A DNA stretch of 61,527 nt from contig JAJQCW010000028.1 in NCBI GenBank assembly GCA_021202515.1, forward strand, positions 1 to 61,527, given 5' to 3'. Both the position numbers and the translations under genes were made by a program. The notes below the pieces were generated by a model. It made no database searches and had not been told where the DNA came from. It saw nothing but the letters and a program-made list of their open reading frames with translations. Source of the stretch: Clostridiales bacterium (GTDB lineage: Bacteria > Bacillota > Clostridia > Oscillospirales > Oscillospiraceae). How positions within the stretch are numbered: the stretch's first letter is position 1; each line of letters opens with the position of its first letter. Of this stretch, positions 15,212 to 23,560 are shown in pieces.

Positions 15212-15280
15212 GAAAGTGCGTGAGATTGTTCTTTTTGACGCAAATAACGAACCAATTCTGTGATTTGGCTGCCTCACCCG

Positions 15281-15673
15281 TCACGCGGCGGAGGGCTGAT
15301 CCGAAGGCCGGGCCACCCGCTTCTGAGGCGCGCCGGCTACGTCGTCCACCGCGTCAGTGGCGTCGTCTACCGCGTCTGCCGCGCCGTTGGCGATGTCATC
15401 CACCACGTCGCCTGCGTCGTCCACCGCGCCCCGCACGTCGTCGGCCACAGAGTCGCTGTCCGTCTCGGCGCTGTTCGTGGTGGTGTCAGTGGTCGTAGCG
15501 GTGTCGCCGTCGTCGCCGTTCTGGTTGGTGACGCCGTTCTCGTTGGCGGTGTAGGTCTCGTCGCCGGTGATGGACGTATCGGCAGTGTCGCCGGTGTTGT
15601 TCCGGCTGGTGCATCCGGCCAGGGCAAACACCAGCACCAGCGCCGCCGCCAGGGTCAATAGGGTCCTTTTCAT
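15281..15673 (-). CDS. Small acidic lipoprotein with low-complexity tail
   Basis: A 130-residue protein: signal peptide MKRTLLTLAAALVLVFALAG, lipobox ALAGC and a mature chain dominated by Asp, Thr, Ala and Asn. The second half is an amphipathic, near-repetitive segment built from DDxxxAVDD-like units (about 80-120). Start ATG 15673 follows AGGAGGA. It is exported and membrane-anchored with certainty only at the level of signal motifs; no family is recognised. It is transcribed away from the perR-like gene. Confidence 0.8.
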   Translation of the reverse strand: MKRTLLTLAAALVLVFALAGCTSRNNTGDTADTSITGDETYTANENGVTNQNGDDGDTATTTDTTTNSAETDSDSVADDVRGAVDDAGDVVDDIANGAADAVDDATDAVDDVAGAPQKRVARPSDQPSAA

Positions 15674-15769
15674 GAAAATTCCTCCTGTTATATGGGTTGG
15701 AACGGGGCAAATGCCGCTAAAATCGGTCTGCCGTTCGTTCGACAGATTCAGTATGGTTCGCCGGGGCGG

Positions 15770-15798
15770 AAAATACCCGGCCAATTTTTTGCAGTCAA
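15770..15798 (-). promoter_or_regulatory. Likely promoter of the acidic lipoprotein gene
   Basis: On the minus strand, -35 TTGACT (15798-15793) and -10 TATTTT (15775-15770) are 17 bp apart, about 100 bases upstream of the ATG. Confidence 0.4.
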
Positions 15799-15861
15799 AA
15801 AAGGAAAAACCAGTCTGCCAAATTGTATGGGATTGCTCCAGAAAAAGGCAAGGAATTTGTA

Positions 15862-15913
15862 TTGCAAATTGTCGCCTTCTGTGGTATCATTATTAATAAT
15901 GAATCTCATTATT
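15862..15913 (+). promoter_or_regulatory. Promoter of the perR-like gene with an overlapping Fur/PerR-type operator
   Basis: -35 TTGCAA (15862-15867) and -10 TATCAT (15885-15890), spacer 17 bp. Immediately downstream is AATAATGA-ATC-TCATTATT (15895-15913), a perfect 8-bp inverted repeat with a 3-base centre and 19 bp in all, in the style of Fur-family operators. Its position over the transcription start predicts self-repression. Confidence 0.7.
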
Positions 15914-15960
15914 CAAACCTGCGGGGAACCTCTGTTTGCCCCGTTCCGGGAGGTGAAGGT

Positions 15961-16359
15961 ATGCAAAGGCGATATTCCAGGCAGCGGGAGCTGATTTTGA
16001 ACTGCGTCCGGGGCACCACGGAGCATCCCACGGCGGAGATGGTCTACCAGTGGCTCAAGCCTGTCAGTCCCAACCTGAGCCGGGGGACGGTCTACCGGAA
16101 CCTGAACTTGCTGGCGGAGGAGGGATTGCTGGAACGGATGCCCTTCCCGGTGGAGCGGTACGACGCCCGCACCGAGCCTCACGCCCACTTCCGCTGCCAG
16201 CGGTGCGGTCAGGTCTGCGACCTGGATTTCCCCTATCAGTCGGAGTTGGACCAGGCCGCCTCTCAGCAGTGCGGCGGGTCGGTGGACCGGCACAGTCTGC
16301 TCTTTTACGGGGTCTGCGCCGCCTGCGCCGACAGCGGGCCGGAGGAAGCTGCGCAATAA
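15961..16359 (+). CDS. perR: Fur-family transcription regulator, PerR-like
   Basis: A 132-residue Fur-family protein: winged-helix DNA-binding half (1-80; SRGTVYRNLNLLAEEGLLER) and dimerisation half. It has the regulatory metal ligands RYDARTEPHAHFRC (Asp, His-x-His) and both structural zinc pairs, CQRC and CAAC. This arrangement favours PerR (peroxide-sensing) over Zur or Fur, but sequence alone does not settle it. The start is ATG 15961 after GGGAGG. A predicted operator covers its promoter. The TSCPD gene follows 56 bases later and is probably co-transcribed. Confidence 0.85.
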   Translation: MQRRYSRQRELILNCVRGTTEHPTAEMVYQWLKPVSPNLSRGTVYRNLNLLAEEGLLERMPFPVERYDARTEPHAHFRCQRCGQVCDLDFPYQSELDQAASQQCGGSVDRHSLLFYGVCAACADSGPEEAAQ

Positions 16360-16415
16360 ACGAAACTATGCGGCCCGGTGAGGACGGGCCGCCACAGAGA
16401 AAGGAAGCGTTACTT

Positions 16416-16661
16416 ATGAAAACCATTCACTATACCCCGAAGGGTACCTGCTCCCGGTCCATGGAGATCGACGTGGAGGACGGCGTGGTCAAGGGCCTGC
16501 GTGTGGTCGGCGGCTGCAACGGCAACCTGAAAGGCATTTCCGCCCTGGTGGTGGGCATGAAGGTGGAGGACGTGATCGACCGGCTGGACGGCATCAAGTG
16601 CGGCTTCAAGCAGACCTCCTGCCCCGACCAGATCGCTCAGGCGCTAAAACAGGCTCTCTGA
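16416..16661 (+). CDS. TSCPD domain protein (TIGR03905 family)
   Basis: An 81-residue protein that is essentially one TSCPD domain, named from the C-terminal motif, seen here as KQTSCPDQIAQAL. The family also has VGGCNGNLKGI and conserved cysteines that suggest metal binding; a related domain is found at the end of class II ribonucleotide reductases. Its function is unknown. Start ATG 16416 after AAAGGAAG. Being downstream of the perR-like gene hints at a link with oxidative stress or metal balance, which is inference. Confidence 0.85.
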   Translation: MKTIHYTPKGTCSRSMEIDVEDGVVKGLRVVGGCNGNLKGISALVVGMKVEDVIDRLDGIKCGFKQTSCPDQIAQALKQAL

Positions 16662-16664
16662 GAG

Positions 16665-16692
16665 AGCTGTTAGCCGTTAGCTGTTAGCTGGG
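16665..16692. repeat. GTTAGCn heptamer run, site D1
   Basis: Three or four units such as GTTAGCC and GTTAGCT directly after the TSCPD stop. The same kind of run is at 32764 and 39711. Confidence 0.7.
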
Positions 16693-16704
16693 ATAGGGTC
16701 TATT

Positions 16705-16949
16705 GTTTGGTCAGCAATTTTGCCCGGCAAAGTGCAAGTTTTTTTATGAAGAACTACGCTTTGGCAGCCGACCGCCCTCTTGCCTCCCCTGTGAAGCGCT
16801 GGCCGACAGGGAGGGGCGAAGCCCCGGAAGTGCCCTTGACGGCAATGGCTAATTCCTCTTTTAGCGCAAATGCAGGCAGGGAGCGCAGCGGAAGTGCCGC
16901 TTGACGGCGGAGGAGGGCCGCCGCCTTTGGCGGTGGCGGAGGGGTTTCT
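16705..16949. repeat. Intergenic element, longest copy C2
   Basis: About 245 bp. The left extension (TTTGGTCAGCA, ATGAAGAAC, GACCGCCC) is shared with C4, C5 and, inverted, C3 and C6. The right end is GGCGGTGGCGGAGGGGTTT. It holds an internal duplication: the GGAAGTGCC...TTGACGGC block occurs twice (about 16828 and 16890), and the part AATTCCTCTTTTAGCGCAAA recurs, inverted and slightly changed, in C6. Confidence 0.8.
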
Positions 16950-17000
16950 GGCTACCACGCGGAGCCAAAAGACTAACCACAAAGCCAAACACCGGCAAGG

Positions 17001-17035
17001 AGCGCCGCAGGACATGGGCCTGCGGCGCTGGTTTT
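17001..17035 (+). terminator. Terminator-like hairpin before the ptsI promoter
   Basis: Perfect 11-bp arms AGCGCCGCAGG (17001-17011) and CCTGCGGCGCT (17019-17029), then GGTTTTGC. It could end the perR-TSCPD transcript after the repeat region. Confidence 0.5.
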
Positions 17036-17213
17036 GCACAATACAGCGATTCGGACAAAACTTCTCCTTTTTCGACGCTCAAAAAAATACCTTCCCGGCG
17101 TGAATTTTCAGTTGTTCGCAAACAGAACACAAAATGAACTTTAAATGCTCGTTTAACAATTCCTTTTATGTCCGTTGTGCGAGACTTTCTTTTAATAACT
17201 TTATTATTTGCCA

Positions 17214-17242
17214 TTGACGAAACCCAAAAGAGGGCGTATAAT
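17214..17242 (+). promoter_or_regulatory. Consensus promoter of ptsI
   Basis: -35 TTGACG (17214-17219), 17-bp spacer and -10 TATAAT (17237-17242), as near to consensus as any in the window. The transcript should start near 17249, leaving a leader of about 230 nt. Confidence 0.85.
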
Positions 17243-17248
17243 ATATCA

Positions 17249-17480
17249 GGCTGAAATTTATAAAACTCCGGCAAAATAACGGGGATGGGTTTGTGGATTT
17301 CTGCTACAGGGCCGGGCAGATGGCGAAACAGATTTGACATCCAAGCTGTCAAAAGGATGTCAGATGTATTTTTTTATTTGCCCGGCAAATAAAAGAGCAT
17401 TGGAGAGGGCGACCTCTCCCGCGGAAACGCTTATCGGATATGAGCGTTTTTGTACAAATTTTTTCAGGGGTGAAAGAACT
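17249..17480 (+). promoter_or_regulatory. Structured ptsI leader with terminator, candidate cis-regulatory RNA
   Basis: The leader can fold into a nested structure. GCCGGGCA (17311-17318) pairs with TGCCCGGC (17379-17386) around the hairpin GACATCC/GGATGTC (17336-17342, 17355-17361). Next is GGAGAGG-GCGA-CCTCTCC (17402-17419), a stem with a GNRA tetraloop. The last is AAACGCT/AGCGTTT (17425-17449), ending in TTTTTG like a terminator, 30 bases before the ptsI start. I cannot match it to a known riboswitch. Confidence 0.55.
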
Positions 17481-19136
17481 ATGATCATGATTCAAGGCAA
17501 AGGCGTCTCCAAGGGCGTCGAGAAGGGCCCGCTGTATTTCTTCCAGCGCCCGGACACCACCATCGTCAAAACCACCGTCACCGACGTAGAAGCAGAAAAG
17601 GCGCGCCTGGCTGCCGCCCAGGCCGCATCCATGGAGCAGTTGGAAGTCCTGGCCGAGAAGTGCCGGGAAGAGGCCGGAGACGAGGCCGCCGTGCTGTTTG
17701 AGACCCACGCTATGTTCGTGGAGGACGAGGACTTTGTGGAGTGCATGACCTCCGTCATGGAGGAGGAATCCTGCAACGCTGAGTACGCCGTGGAGCAGGC
17801 TGGCGAGCAGTTCGCCGCCATGTTCGCCGCCATGGACGACGCCTATATGCAGGCCCGCGCCGCCGACATCAAGGACGTGGCCCGCCGCATCCTGGACAAC
17901 CTGATGGGCGTCGTGGCCGGCGGCATCGACTCCGATGTCCCCGTCATCCTGGCCGCCGACGACCTGGCCCCCTCCGAGACCCTCCAGTTGGACAAGTCCA
18001 AGATCCTGGCCTTCGTCACCCAGGGCGGCTCCGGCAACTCCCACACCGCCATCCTGGCCCGCACCATGGGCATCCCCGCCGTCTGCGGCGCGGGCGACGC
18101 CCTCAAGCAGGATTACAATGGCCGCACCGCCTACATCGACGGCGAGACCGGCGAGCTGTTCCTGGACCCCGATGAGATCACCCTGACCGGCCTGAAGGAA
18201 AAGCGCGAGAAGCAGATCGAGATGAAGAAGCTGCTGGAGACCATGAAGGGCCAGGAGGACGTGACCCTGGACGGCAAGAAGATGATGCTCTACTGCAACA
18301 TCGGCTCCCCCGAGGACGTGGCCGCTGTGCAGAACAACGACGGTCAGGGCATCGGCCTGTTCCGCTCCGAGTTCCTGTATCTGGCCGCCTCCGACTATCC
18401 CACCGAGGACGAGCAGTTCGAGGCTTATAAGCAGGTTGCCGCCGCCATGAACGGCAAGCGCGTCGTCATCCGCACCCTGGACATCGGCGCCGACAAGCAG
18501 GTGGACTACTTCGACATGAAGAAGGAAGAGAACCCCGCCATGGGCGTTCGTGCCATCCGTATCTGCCTGAACCGCCCCGAGGTGTTCCGCACCCAGTTGC
18601 GCGCCCTCTATCGTGCCTCCGCCTACGGCAAGGTAGCCATCATGTTCCCCATGATCACCTCTGTCTGGGAGGTCAAGGAGTGCAAGCGGGCCTGCGCCAA
18701 GGTCATGGCCGAGCTGGACGACGAGGGCATCCCCTACAACAAGGACACCGAGCTGGGCATCATGATCGAGACTCCTGCCTCCGTCTTTGTGGCCGACGCT
18801 CTGGCCAAGGAAGTGGACTTCTTCTCCGTGGGCACCAACGACCTGACCCAGTACACCCTGGCCTGTGACCGTCAGGCCAACGACCTGGGCAAGTTCTTCG
18901 ATCCTCACCATCCCGCCGTCCTCCGCGCTTTGAAGATGGCCACCGACGCCGCTCACAAGGCCGGCATCTGGATCGGCATCTGCGGTGAGCTGGGCGCTGA
19001 CATCTCCCTGCTGCCCACCTTCCTGGCCATCGGCATCGACGAGCTGTCTGTCTCCCCCACCTCCGTGCTGCCTCTGCGTGCTGAGATCCGCAAATCCATC
19101 GCCAAGACCTGCACCCTGGAAAAGCTGGAGTGCTGA
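17481..19136 (+). CDS. ptsI: Phosphoenolpyruvate-protein phosphotransferase (PTS enzyme I)
   Basis: A 551-residue enzyme I, which takes phosphate from phosphoenolpyruvate and passes it to HPr. It contains the N-terminal HPr-binding helices, the phosphohistidine domain with GGSGNSHTAILART (His188) and the C-terminal PEP-binding barrel with NRPEVFRTQLRAL, GIMIETPAS, SVGTNDLTQY and the active cysteine in CGELGAD. Start is ATG 17481 (a second ATG at 17487 is possible) behind AGGGGTG. No ptsH or sugar permease is nearby, so it is a stand-alone gene with its own strong promoter and leader. Confidence 0.95.
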   Translation: MIMIQGKGVSKGVEKGPLYFFQRPDTTIVKTTVTDVEAEKARLAAAQAASMEQLEVLAEKCREEAGDEAAVLFETHAMFVEDEDFVECMTSVMEEESCNAEYAVEQAGEQFAAMFAAMDDAYMQARAADIKDVARRILDNLMGVVAGGIDSDVPVILAADDLAPSETLQLDKSKILAFVTQGGSGNSHTAILARTMGIPAVCGAGDALKQDYNGRTAYIDGETGELFLDPDEITLTGLKEKREKQIEMKKLLETMKGQEDVTLDGKKMMLYCNIGSPEDVAAVQNNDGQGIGLFRSEFLYLAASDYPTEDEQFEAYKQVAAAMNGKRVVIRTLDIGADKQVDYFDMKKEENPAMGVRAIRICLNRPEVFRTQLRALYRASAYGKVAIMFPMITSVWEVKECKRACAKVMAELDDEGIPYNKDTELGIMIETPASVFVADALAKEVDFFSVGTNDLTQYTLACDRQANDLGKFFDPHHPAVLRALKMATDAAHKAGIWIGICGELGADISLLPTFLAIGIDELSVSPTSVLPLRAEIRKSIAKTCTLEKLEC

Positions 19137-19161
19137 GATAACACAATGTAAAACGAGCCAA

Positions 19162-19191
19162 GAGGCCGACCCGCGCAAACGGGTCGGCCTC
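19162..19191 (+). terminator. Terminator of ptsI
   Basis: Perfect 12-bp GC-rich arms (19162-19173 and 19180-19191) around CGCAAA, starting 25 bases after the stop. The following tract TCCCTC is poor in T, so the stem does most of the work. Confidence 0.65.
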
Positions 19192-19254
19192 TCCCTCATC
19201 CCCTCAAAAACGAATTTTTGTGAGAATCTCCCGGTTTTTCGATGGGTTCACAGA

Positions 19255-19283
19255 TTGCATATGGGCGGGGGATGTGCTATAAT
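19255..19283 (+). promoter_or_regulatory. Promoter of the surface-polymer cluster
   Basis: -35 TTGCAT (19255-19260), 17 bp, then TGC and -10 TATAAT (19278-19283), 70 bases before tagD. The extended -10 and perfect hexamer make it a strong candidate for driving tagD and the genes behind it. Confidence 0.75.
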
Positions 19284-19352
19284 CGTGCTGATTAAACATC
19301 CCGATTGGAAACAGTCGCTTTCCCCGATGGGGCGGCAAACTGGAGGAACAAC

Positions 19353-19742
19353 ATGAAAAAAGTCATCACCTACGGCACCTACGACCTGCTTCACTACGGC
19401 CACATCAATCTGCTGCGCCGGGCGAAGGAGCAGGGAGATTACCTGATCGTGGCCCTGTCTACCGACGAGTTCAACTGGAACGAGAAACAGAAGAAGTGCT
19501 ACTTCACCTACGAGCAGCGCAAGCAATTGCTGGAGTCCATTCGCTATGTGGACCTGGTCATCCCGGAGACCTGCTGGGACCAGAAGATCTCCGATGTGAA
19601 GGAGTTCCGGGTGGACACCTTCGTCATGGGCGACGACTGGGAGGGCAAGTTCGACTTCCTGAAGGACTACTGTGAGGTGGTTTACCTCCCCCGCACACCG
19701 GAGATCTCCACCACCCAGATCAAATCCGATCTGGGCCGCTGA
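19353..19742 (+). CDS. tagD: Glycerol-3-phosphate cytidylyltransferase
   Basis: A 129-residue nucleotidyltransferase that makes CDP-glycerol from CTP and glycerol-3-phosphate, the donor for poly(glycerol phosphate) teichoic acids. Motifs are TYGTYDLLHYGHINLLRRAK with the HxGH signature, the KKCYFTYEQR loop and the C-terminal EISTTQIKS. Length and motifs match TagD closely. ATG 19353 has a good GGAGGA. It opens the surface-polymer cluster. A related CDP-alcohol (for example CDP-ribitol or CDP-ethanolamine analogues) is less likely but cannot be excluded. Confidence 0.93.
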   Translation: MKKVITYGTYDLLHYGHINLLRRAKEQGDYLIVALSTDEFNWNEKQKKCYFTYEQRKQLLESIRYVDLVIPETCWDQKISDVKEFRVDTFVMGDDWEGKFDFLKDYCEVVYLPRTPEISTTQIKSDLGR

Positions 19743-19774
19743 CTGGGCCGACACGAGAAGAGGAAATAGGAACT

Positions 19775-22700
19775 GTGTACTCAAAAACCATCCAAAAGCG
19801 GGAATACCACCTGGGGCTGCTGATGCTGCTGGGCATCGCCTGCGTCCAGTGCCTGCCCACGGGGACCAACACGCGCTCAGTGCAGGCCCTGTGGAACTTT
19901 GTCCAAATCGCGGGGTATCCCGCCCTGGTGTTTCTGTTCGGCAGCCTTTCCCGGGAGGTCATCGGAACCAGAGAACGGCTGGTGCGGTTCAGCATGGCCT
20001 TCGCGGAGCTGTACCTGGTGCAAAAGCTGCTGCTGTTCTGGGTGCAGTCGTCCCTGGGGGAAACGCCCAGCTTTGCCCTGTTCAACACAACCGGGGCCTC
20101 GTGGCTGTATCTGGTGTTCGCGGAATACCTGCTGCTGATGCTGTGGCTGGAACAGAAAAAGTGGGACCGGCGGCTGCTCTTTGTTCTCGCCCTGGCGGTG
20201 GGGTGCCTTTCCGGTCTGCTGGGCTGGATCGGAGATAAATTCTGCCTGGCCCGGGCGCTGGTCTTTTTGCCCCTGTTTCTGTTGGGGCGGTGGACCGACG
20301 CAGAGCAGCGAGGCAAGCTGCTGGATCAACTCGGAACGAAGCTGCTCTCCCTGGCGGGGCTGATCGCTGTGCTGGCCGTCTGCTGGTGGAAATCGGACTT
20401 TATCTATCGCCTGGCTCCCTTCTTCAAGGGCAATAAGAGCTATGCCAGCCTCTCCAGCGGTCTCATCGGCCATTACGGGCCGCTGGTCCGGCTGGGCTGG
20501 TACGTGCTGGTGCTGTGCCTGATTTTGGGCCTGTTGGCCCTGATGCCCAACCGCCGACTGCCGGTGATCACCGACCTGGGTGGGGTCTGGCCGGAGGCGT
20601 ACCTCTGGCAGCGGCCCATCACCATCCTATTCAGCACCGTACTGATGGACCTGTTCTCCGCCCGGCTGGGCAAGCTGGGCTACCTGGCGGGGCTGGGGCT
20701 GGCGCTGGTTTTGGTGGTCATCGCCTGTCTGCCCTGGGCGGTGCGCCCGGTGAAGTGGGTGCTGCGGAACGGGAACTTCTGGAATCCACCGGACCCGCCC
20801 GCCCGAACGCTACACCCTGGCCGCCGTCCGAGCTTTTACCAACGGCACACCCTGGGAGTCCGCTGTGTGCTCATCTTTACGGCGGCGTTCGTGGTGCTGG
20901 CCACGGCGGTGGTGCTGCCCTTCTATACCAACGGAAAATCCATGGTCTGGACGGCGGACGGCCTTCAGCAGCAGTACGCTTCCATGGCGTTCCTGCGGAA
21001 CTATGCCCTCTCCGTGGCAGAGGAGTTCCGGACCACCGGCGTCCTTCACTTATCTCAGTTCACCTTCCAAGCTGGCATGGGCATGGACGTGCTGGATGTC
21101 ATCCGGCGGGACCCGACTATGCTGCTGTGCCTGTTCACGCCGCTGGACCACATGGAGGCCCTCTACAACATCCTGTGTCTGCTGCGCATCTATTGCAGCG
21201 GCCTGGCGGTGATGTGGCTGCTGCTGGAGTTGGAGCGCACCAGCAAGATGGAGATCATCTGCGGTGGCATGTCCTACGCCTTTTGCGGCTACTCTCTCTA
21301 CATCCTGGTGCGGCAGCCGGTGTTCCAGACCCCCTGTCTCATCTACCTGCCCTTGATGCTGGCCGGGGTCGAGCGGTTCCTTCACAAGCGCAAGGGCGGC
21401 CTGTTTTTGGTGACGGTGTGCCTGAACTTCATCAGCGGCTACTACCTGGCCTATATGAACACGCTGATGATGGCGCTGTACCTGCTGGTGCGGCTGATCT
21501 TCCTCCACGGCACCGACGTAAAACGCATCATCAGCGAAATTTTCAAGCTGATCGGTGTATACTTCTGGGGGATGGCCCTGTCCGGCGCCATTCTGCTGCC
21601 CACGGTCTACTCTTTCCTGACCAGCAGCCGCTCCGGGGAGCAGAACGGCCTGAACTCGCTGTTTGCCTATGGCTGGAACTATTACGAGACGCTGTTTGAC
21701 GACCTGACCAGGGCGGTCCCCAATGGACAAAACTGGGCCATCCTCGGCTTTGCCGGGCTGACGCTGTTGGCCATCGTGCTGCTGTTTTTCCAGAAGGAAA
21801 AGCGCTTCCGGCCCCTGAAAACCGGGGTCATTATCTGCACCGTAATGATCTGTCTCCCGCTGTTTGGCAAGATCATGAACGGCTTCGGCTACGTCACCAA
21901 CCGCTGGTGCTACGGCTTCGCGCTGATGGGTTCCCTGGTGCTGGCGTATATGCTGCCAGAGTTCCTGCACCTGGAGCCGCGGGAGAAGCGGGGCCTGCTG
22001 GTGGCGGGAGGGCTTTATATTGGTCTGGTCCTCTGTGACCAGGAGCCAAATACCGCCCGGTACGTGGGTCTGCTGCTGCTGGCGGGGACGCTGCTGGCGG
22101 TGCTGACCATGGATCTCTTTGCGTCCAACGCCTACCAGAAAAAGACGGTGCTGTCGCTGACCCTGACCGTGGCCCTGGTGGTCAACACCAACGCCGCTTT
22201 CCGGGAGGGCGTGGGCAACTACACCGCAGCCTGTGTGGATGCCGGAGAGGTGCAGAGCAGCCTGGCGGACACCGAGGCGGCTGCGGCTTCCACCCTGGGG
22301 GATGACAGCTTTTACCGGGTGGAGCAGTCCGCCCGGCGGTCCAACCAGTCCATGGGCGCGGGGTACTACGGCACCACTTCCTATTTTTCTGTCATCCCCT
22401 CCGGGATGACGGAGACTTATCTGGACTTCAACCTGAACACGGCGACCCAGTCCTTTGACCTGCGGGGCTTCGACGCCCGCGCCAGCCTGGAAGCTCTGAG
22501 CTGCGTCAAATATTACTGCGTGAAAGACGAGGACGACCGGGTCCCCTATGGTTTCACCTTGGCGGGAGAATCTGACGGCGCCCTGATTTATGAGAATCAA
22601 TACGCCCTCTCCCTGGGTTACACCTACACCTCCTACATGACCGAGGACGAGTACAACGCCCTGAACTTCGCGGAAAAGCAGCAGACGGTGCTGCAAAACG

Positions 22701-23530
22701 CCGTTGTCTCCGACGAGACGGCCCAGATCCTGGACGAAGCGGGGCTGACCGCGGGCGAGGCCGATTTGACAGTGCAGGAGGTGGACTGCCAGGCGGCGGA
22801 GACCCACGGCCTGACCCTGGACGAGGAGGCCAAAACCATCACCGTGGAGGAAGAAAACGCCTCCATCACCTTCACCTTCGACGGCGCGGCGGACTGCGAG
22901 ACCTATCTCTACCTGGAGGGCATCAACTACGCGAGCGAAAAATCCTCCGCCCTGTGCGAACTGAAGGTGCGAGCCAACGGCACCACCACCAGCACCCGCA
23001 TCCACGGAAAACGGCAGACCTATTACTTTGAGACCTCCGGGTTCTCCTTCAACCTGGGCTACAGCCAGGAGGGGACGACAGAGTGTACGCTGACCTTCTG
23101 CGAGACCGGTACATTTACCTATGAGGACTTCCGGGTGCTGTGTCTGCCCATGGAGGACTACGCAGAGGACGTGACCGCTCTGTCAGCGGTCATGCTGGAG
23201 GACGTGGACGAAAACGGCGACATCATCACCGGCACTGTCTCCGCCAGCGACACCCGGCTGCTGACCTTCTCCATCCCCTACACCAAGGGCTGGACTCTGT
23301 GGGTGGACGGCGAGGAAACGGAGCTGTTCCAGGTGGACAAACTCTATATGGGCGCGGTCATCGAGGCGGGTGACCACGAGATCGTGCTGAAATACGCCAT
23401 GCCCTGGCTGAACATCGGCATGGCCGCCAGCGGCGTAGCCCTGGCCGCCATCGCGGTGCGGGGCGTGTGCGTGGTGCTGCTGCGCCGGAGAAACGGCGCT
23501 GCCAAGACAAAACGTAAAGAGAAAAATTGA
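19775..23530 (+). CDS. YfhO-family membrane glycosyltransferase fused to an acyltransferase-3-like domain
   Basis: A 1251-residue membrane protein with two parts. Residues 1-340 resemble a ten-helix acyltransferase-3/fucose-4-O-acetylase-like domain (ALVFLFGSLSREVIG, LVFLPLFLLGRW), but the usual catalytic Gly-His after the first helix is replaced by VQCL, so it may be inactive or divergent. Residues 350-1240 are a YfhO-type GT-C protein: MVWTADGLQQQYASMAFLRNY loop, about ten helices, a large external region rich in beta strands and a final helix (WLNIGMAASGVALAAIAVRGV). YfhO in Bacillus and Listeria moves a sugar from undecaprenyl phosphate to lipoteichoic acid. Start GTG 19775, 32 bases after tagD. 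Confidence 0.8.
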   Translation: MYSKTIQKREYHLGLLMLLGIACVQCLPTGTNTRSVQALWNFVQIAGYPALVFLFGSLSREVIGTRERLVRFSMAFAELYLVQKLLLFWVQSSLGETPSFALFNTTGASWLYLVFAEYLLLMLWLEQKKWDRRLLFVLALAVGCLSGLLGWIGDKFCLARALVFLPLFLLGRWTDAEQRGKLLDQLGTKLLSLAGLIAVLAVCWWKSDFIYRLAPFFKGNKSYASLSSGLIGHYGPLVRLGWYVLVLCLILGLLALMPNRRLPVITDLGGVWPEAYLWQRPITILFSTVLMDLFSARLGKLGYLAGLGLALVLVVIACLPWAVRPVKWVLRNGNFWNPPDPPARTLHPGRRPSFYQRHTLGVRCVLIFTAAFVVLATAVVLPFYTNGKSMVWTADGLQQQYASMAFLRNYALSVAEEFRTTGVLHLSQFTFQAGMGMDVLDVIRRDPTMLLCLFTPLDHMEALYNILCLLRIYCSGLAVMWLLLELERTSKMEIICGGMSYAFCGYSLYILVRQPVFQTPCLIYLPLMLAGVERFLHKRKGGLFLVTVCLNFISGYYLAYMNTLMMALYLLVRLIFLHGTDVKRIISEIFKLIGVYFWGMALSGAILLPTVYSFLTSSRSGEQNGLNSLFAYGWNYYETLFDDLTRAVPNGQNWAILGFAGLTLLAIVLLFFQKEKRFRPLKTGVIICTVMICLPLFGKIMNGFGYVTNRWCYGFALMGSLVLAYMLPEFLHLEPREKRGLLVAGGLYIGLVLCDQEPNTARYVGLLLLAGTLLAVLTMDLFASNAYQKKTVLSLTLTVALVVNTNAAFREGVGNYTAACVDAGEVQSSLADTEAAAASTLGDDSFYRVEQSARRSNQSMGAGYYGTTSYFSVIPSGMTETYLDFNLNTATQSFDLRGFDARASLEALSCVKYYCVKDEDDRVPYGFTLAGESDGALIYENQYALSLGYTYTSYMTEDEYNALNFAEKQQTVLQNAVVSDETAQILDEAGLTAGEADLTVQEVDCQAAETHGLTLDEEAKTITVEEENASITFTFDGAADCETYLYLEGINYASEKSSALCELKVRANGTTTSTRIHGKRQTYYFETSGFSFNLGYSQEGTTECTLTFCETGTFTYEDFRVLCLPMEDYAEDVTALSAVMLEDVDENGDIITGTVSASDTRLLTFSIPYTKGWTLWVDGEETELFQVDKLYMGAVIEAGDHEIVLKYAMPWLNIGMAASGVALAAIAVRGVCVVLLRRRNGAAKTKRKEKN

Positions 23531-23560
23531 CCCGATCATCAATTTTGGAGGCTGATTTTC

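Noticed and set aside
15823-15960. N-terminal extension of the perR-like protein from an upstream ATG at 15823
   Set aside because: The added residues would be encoded by the promoter and operator; the ATG at 15961 has a good ribosome site and gives the normal Fur length.
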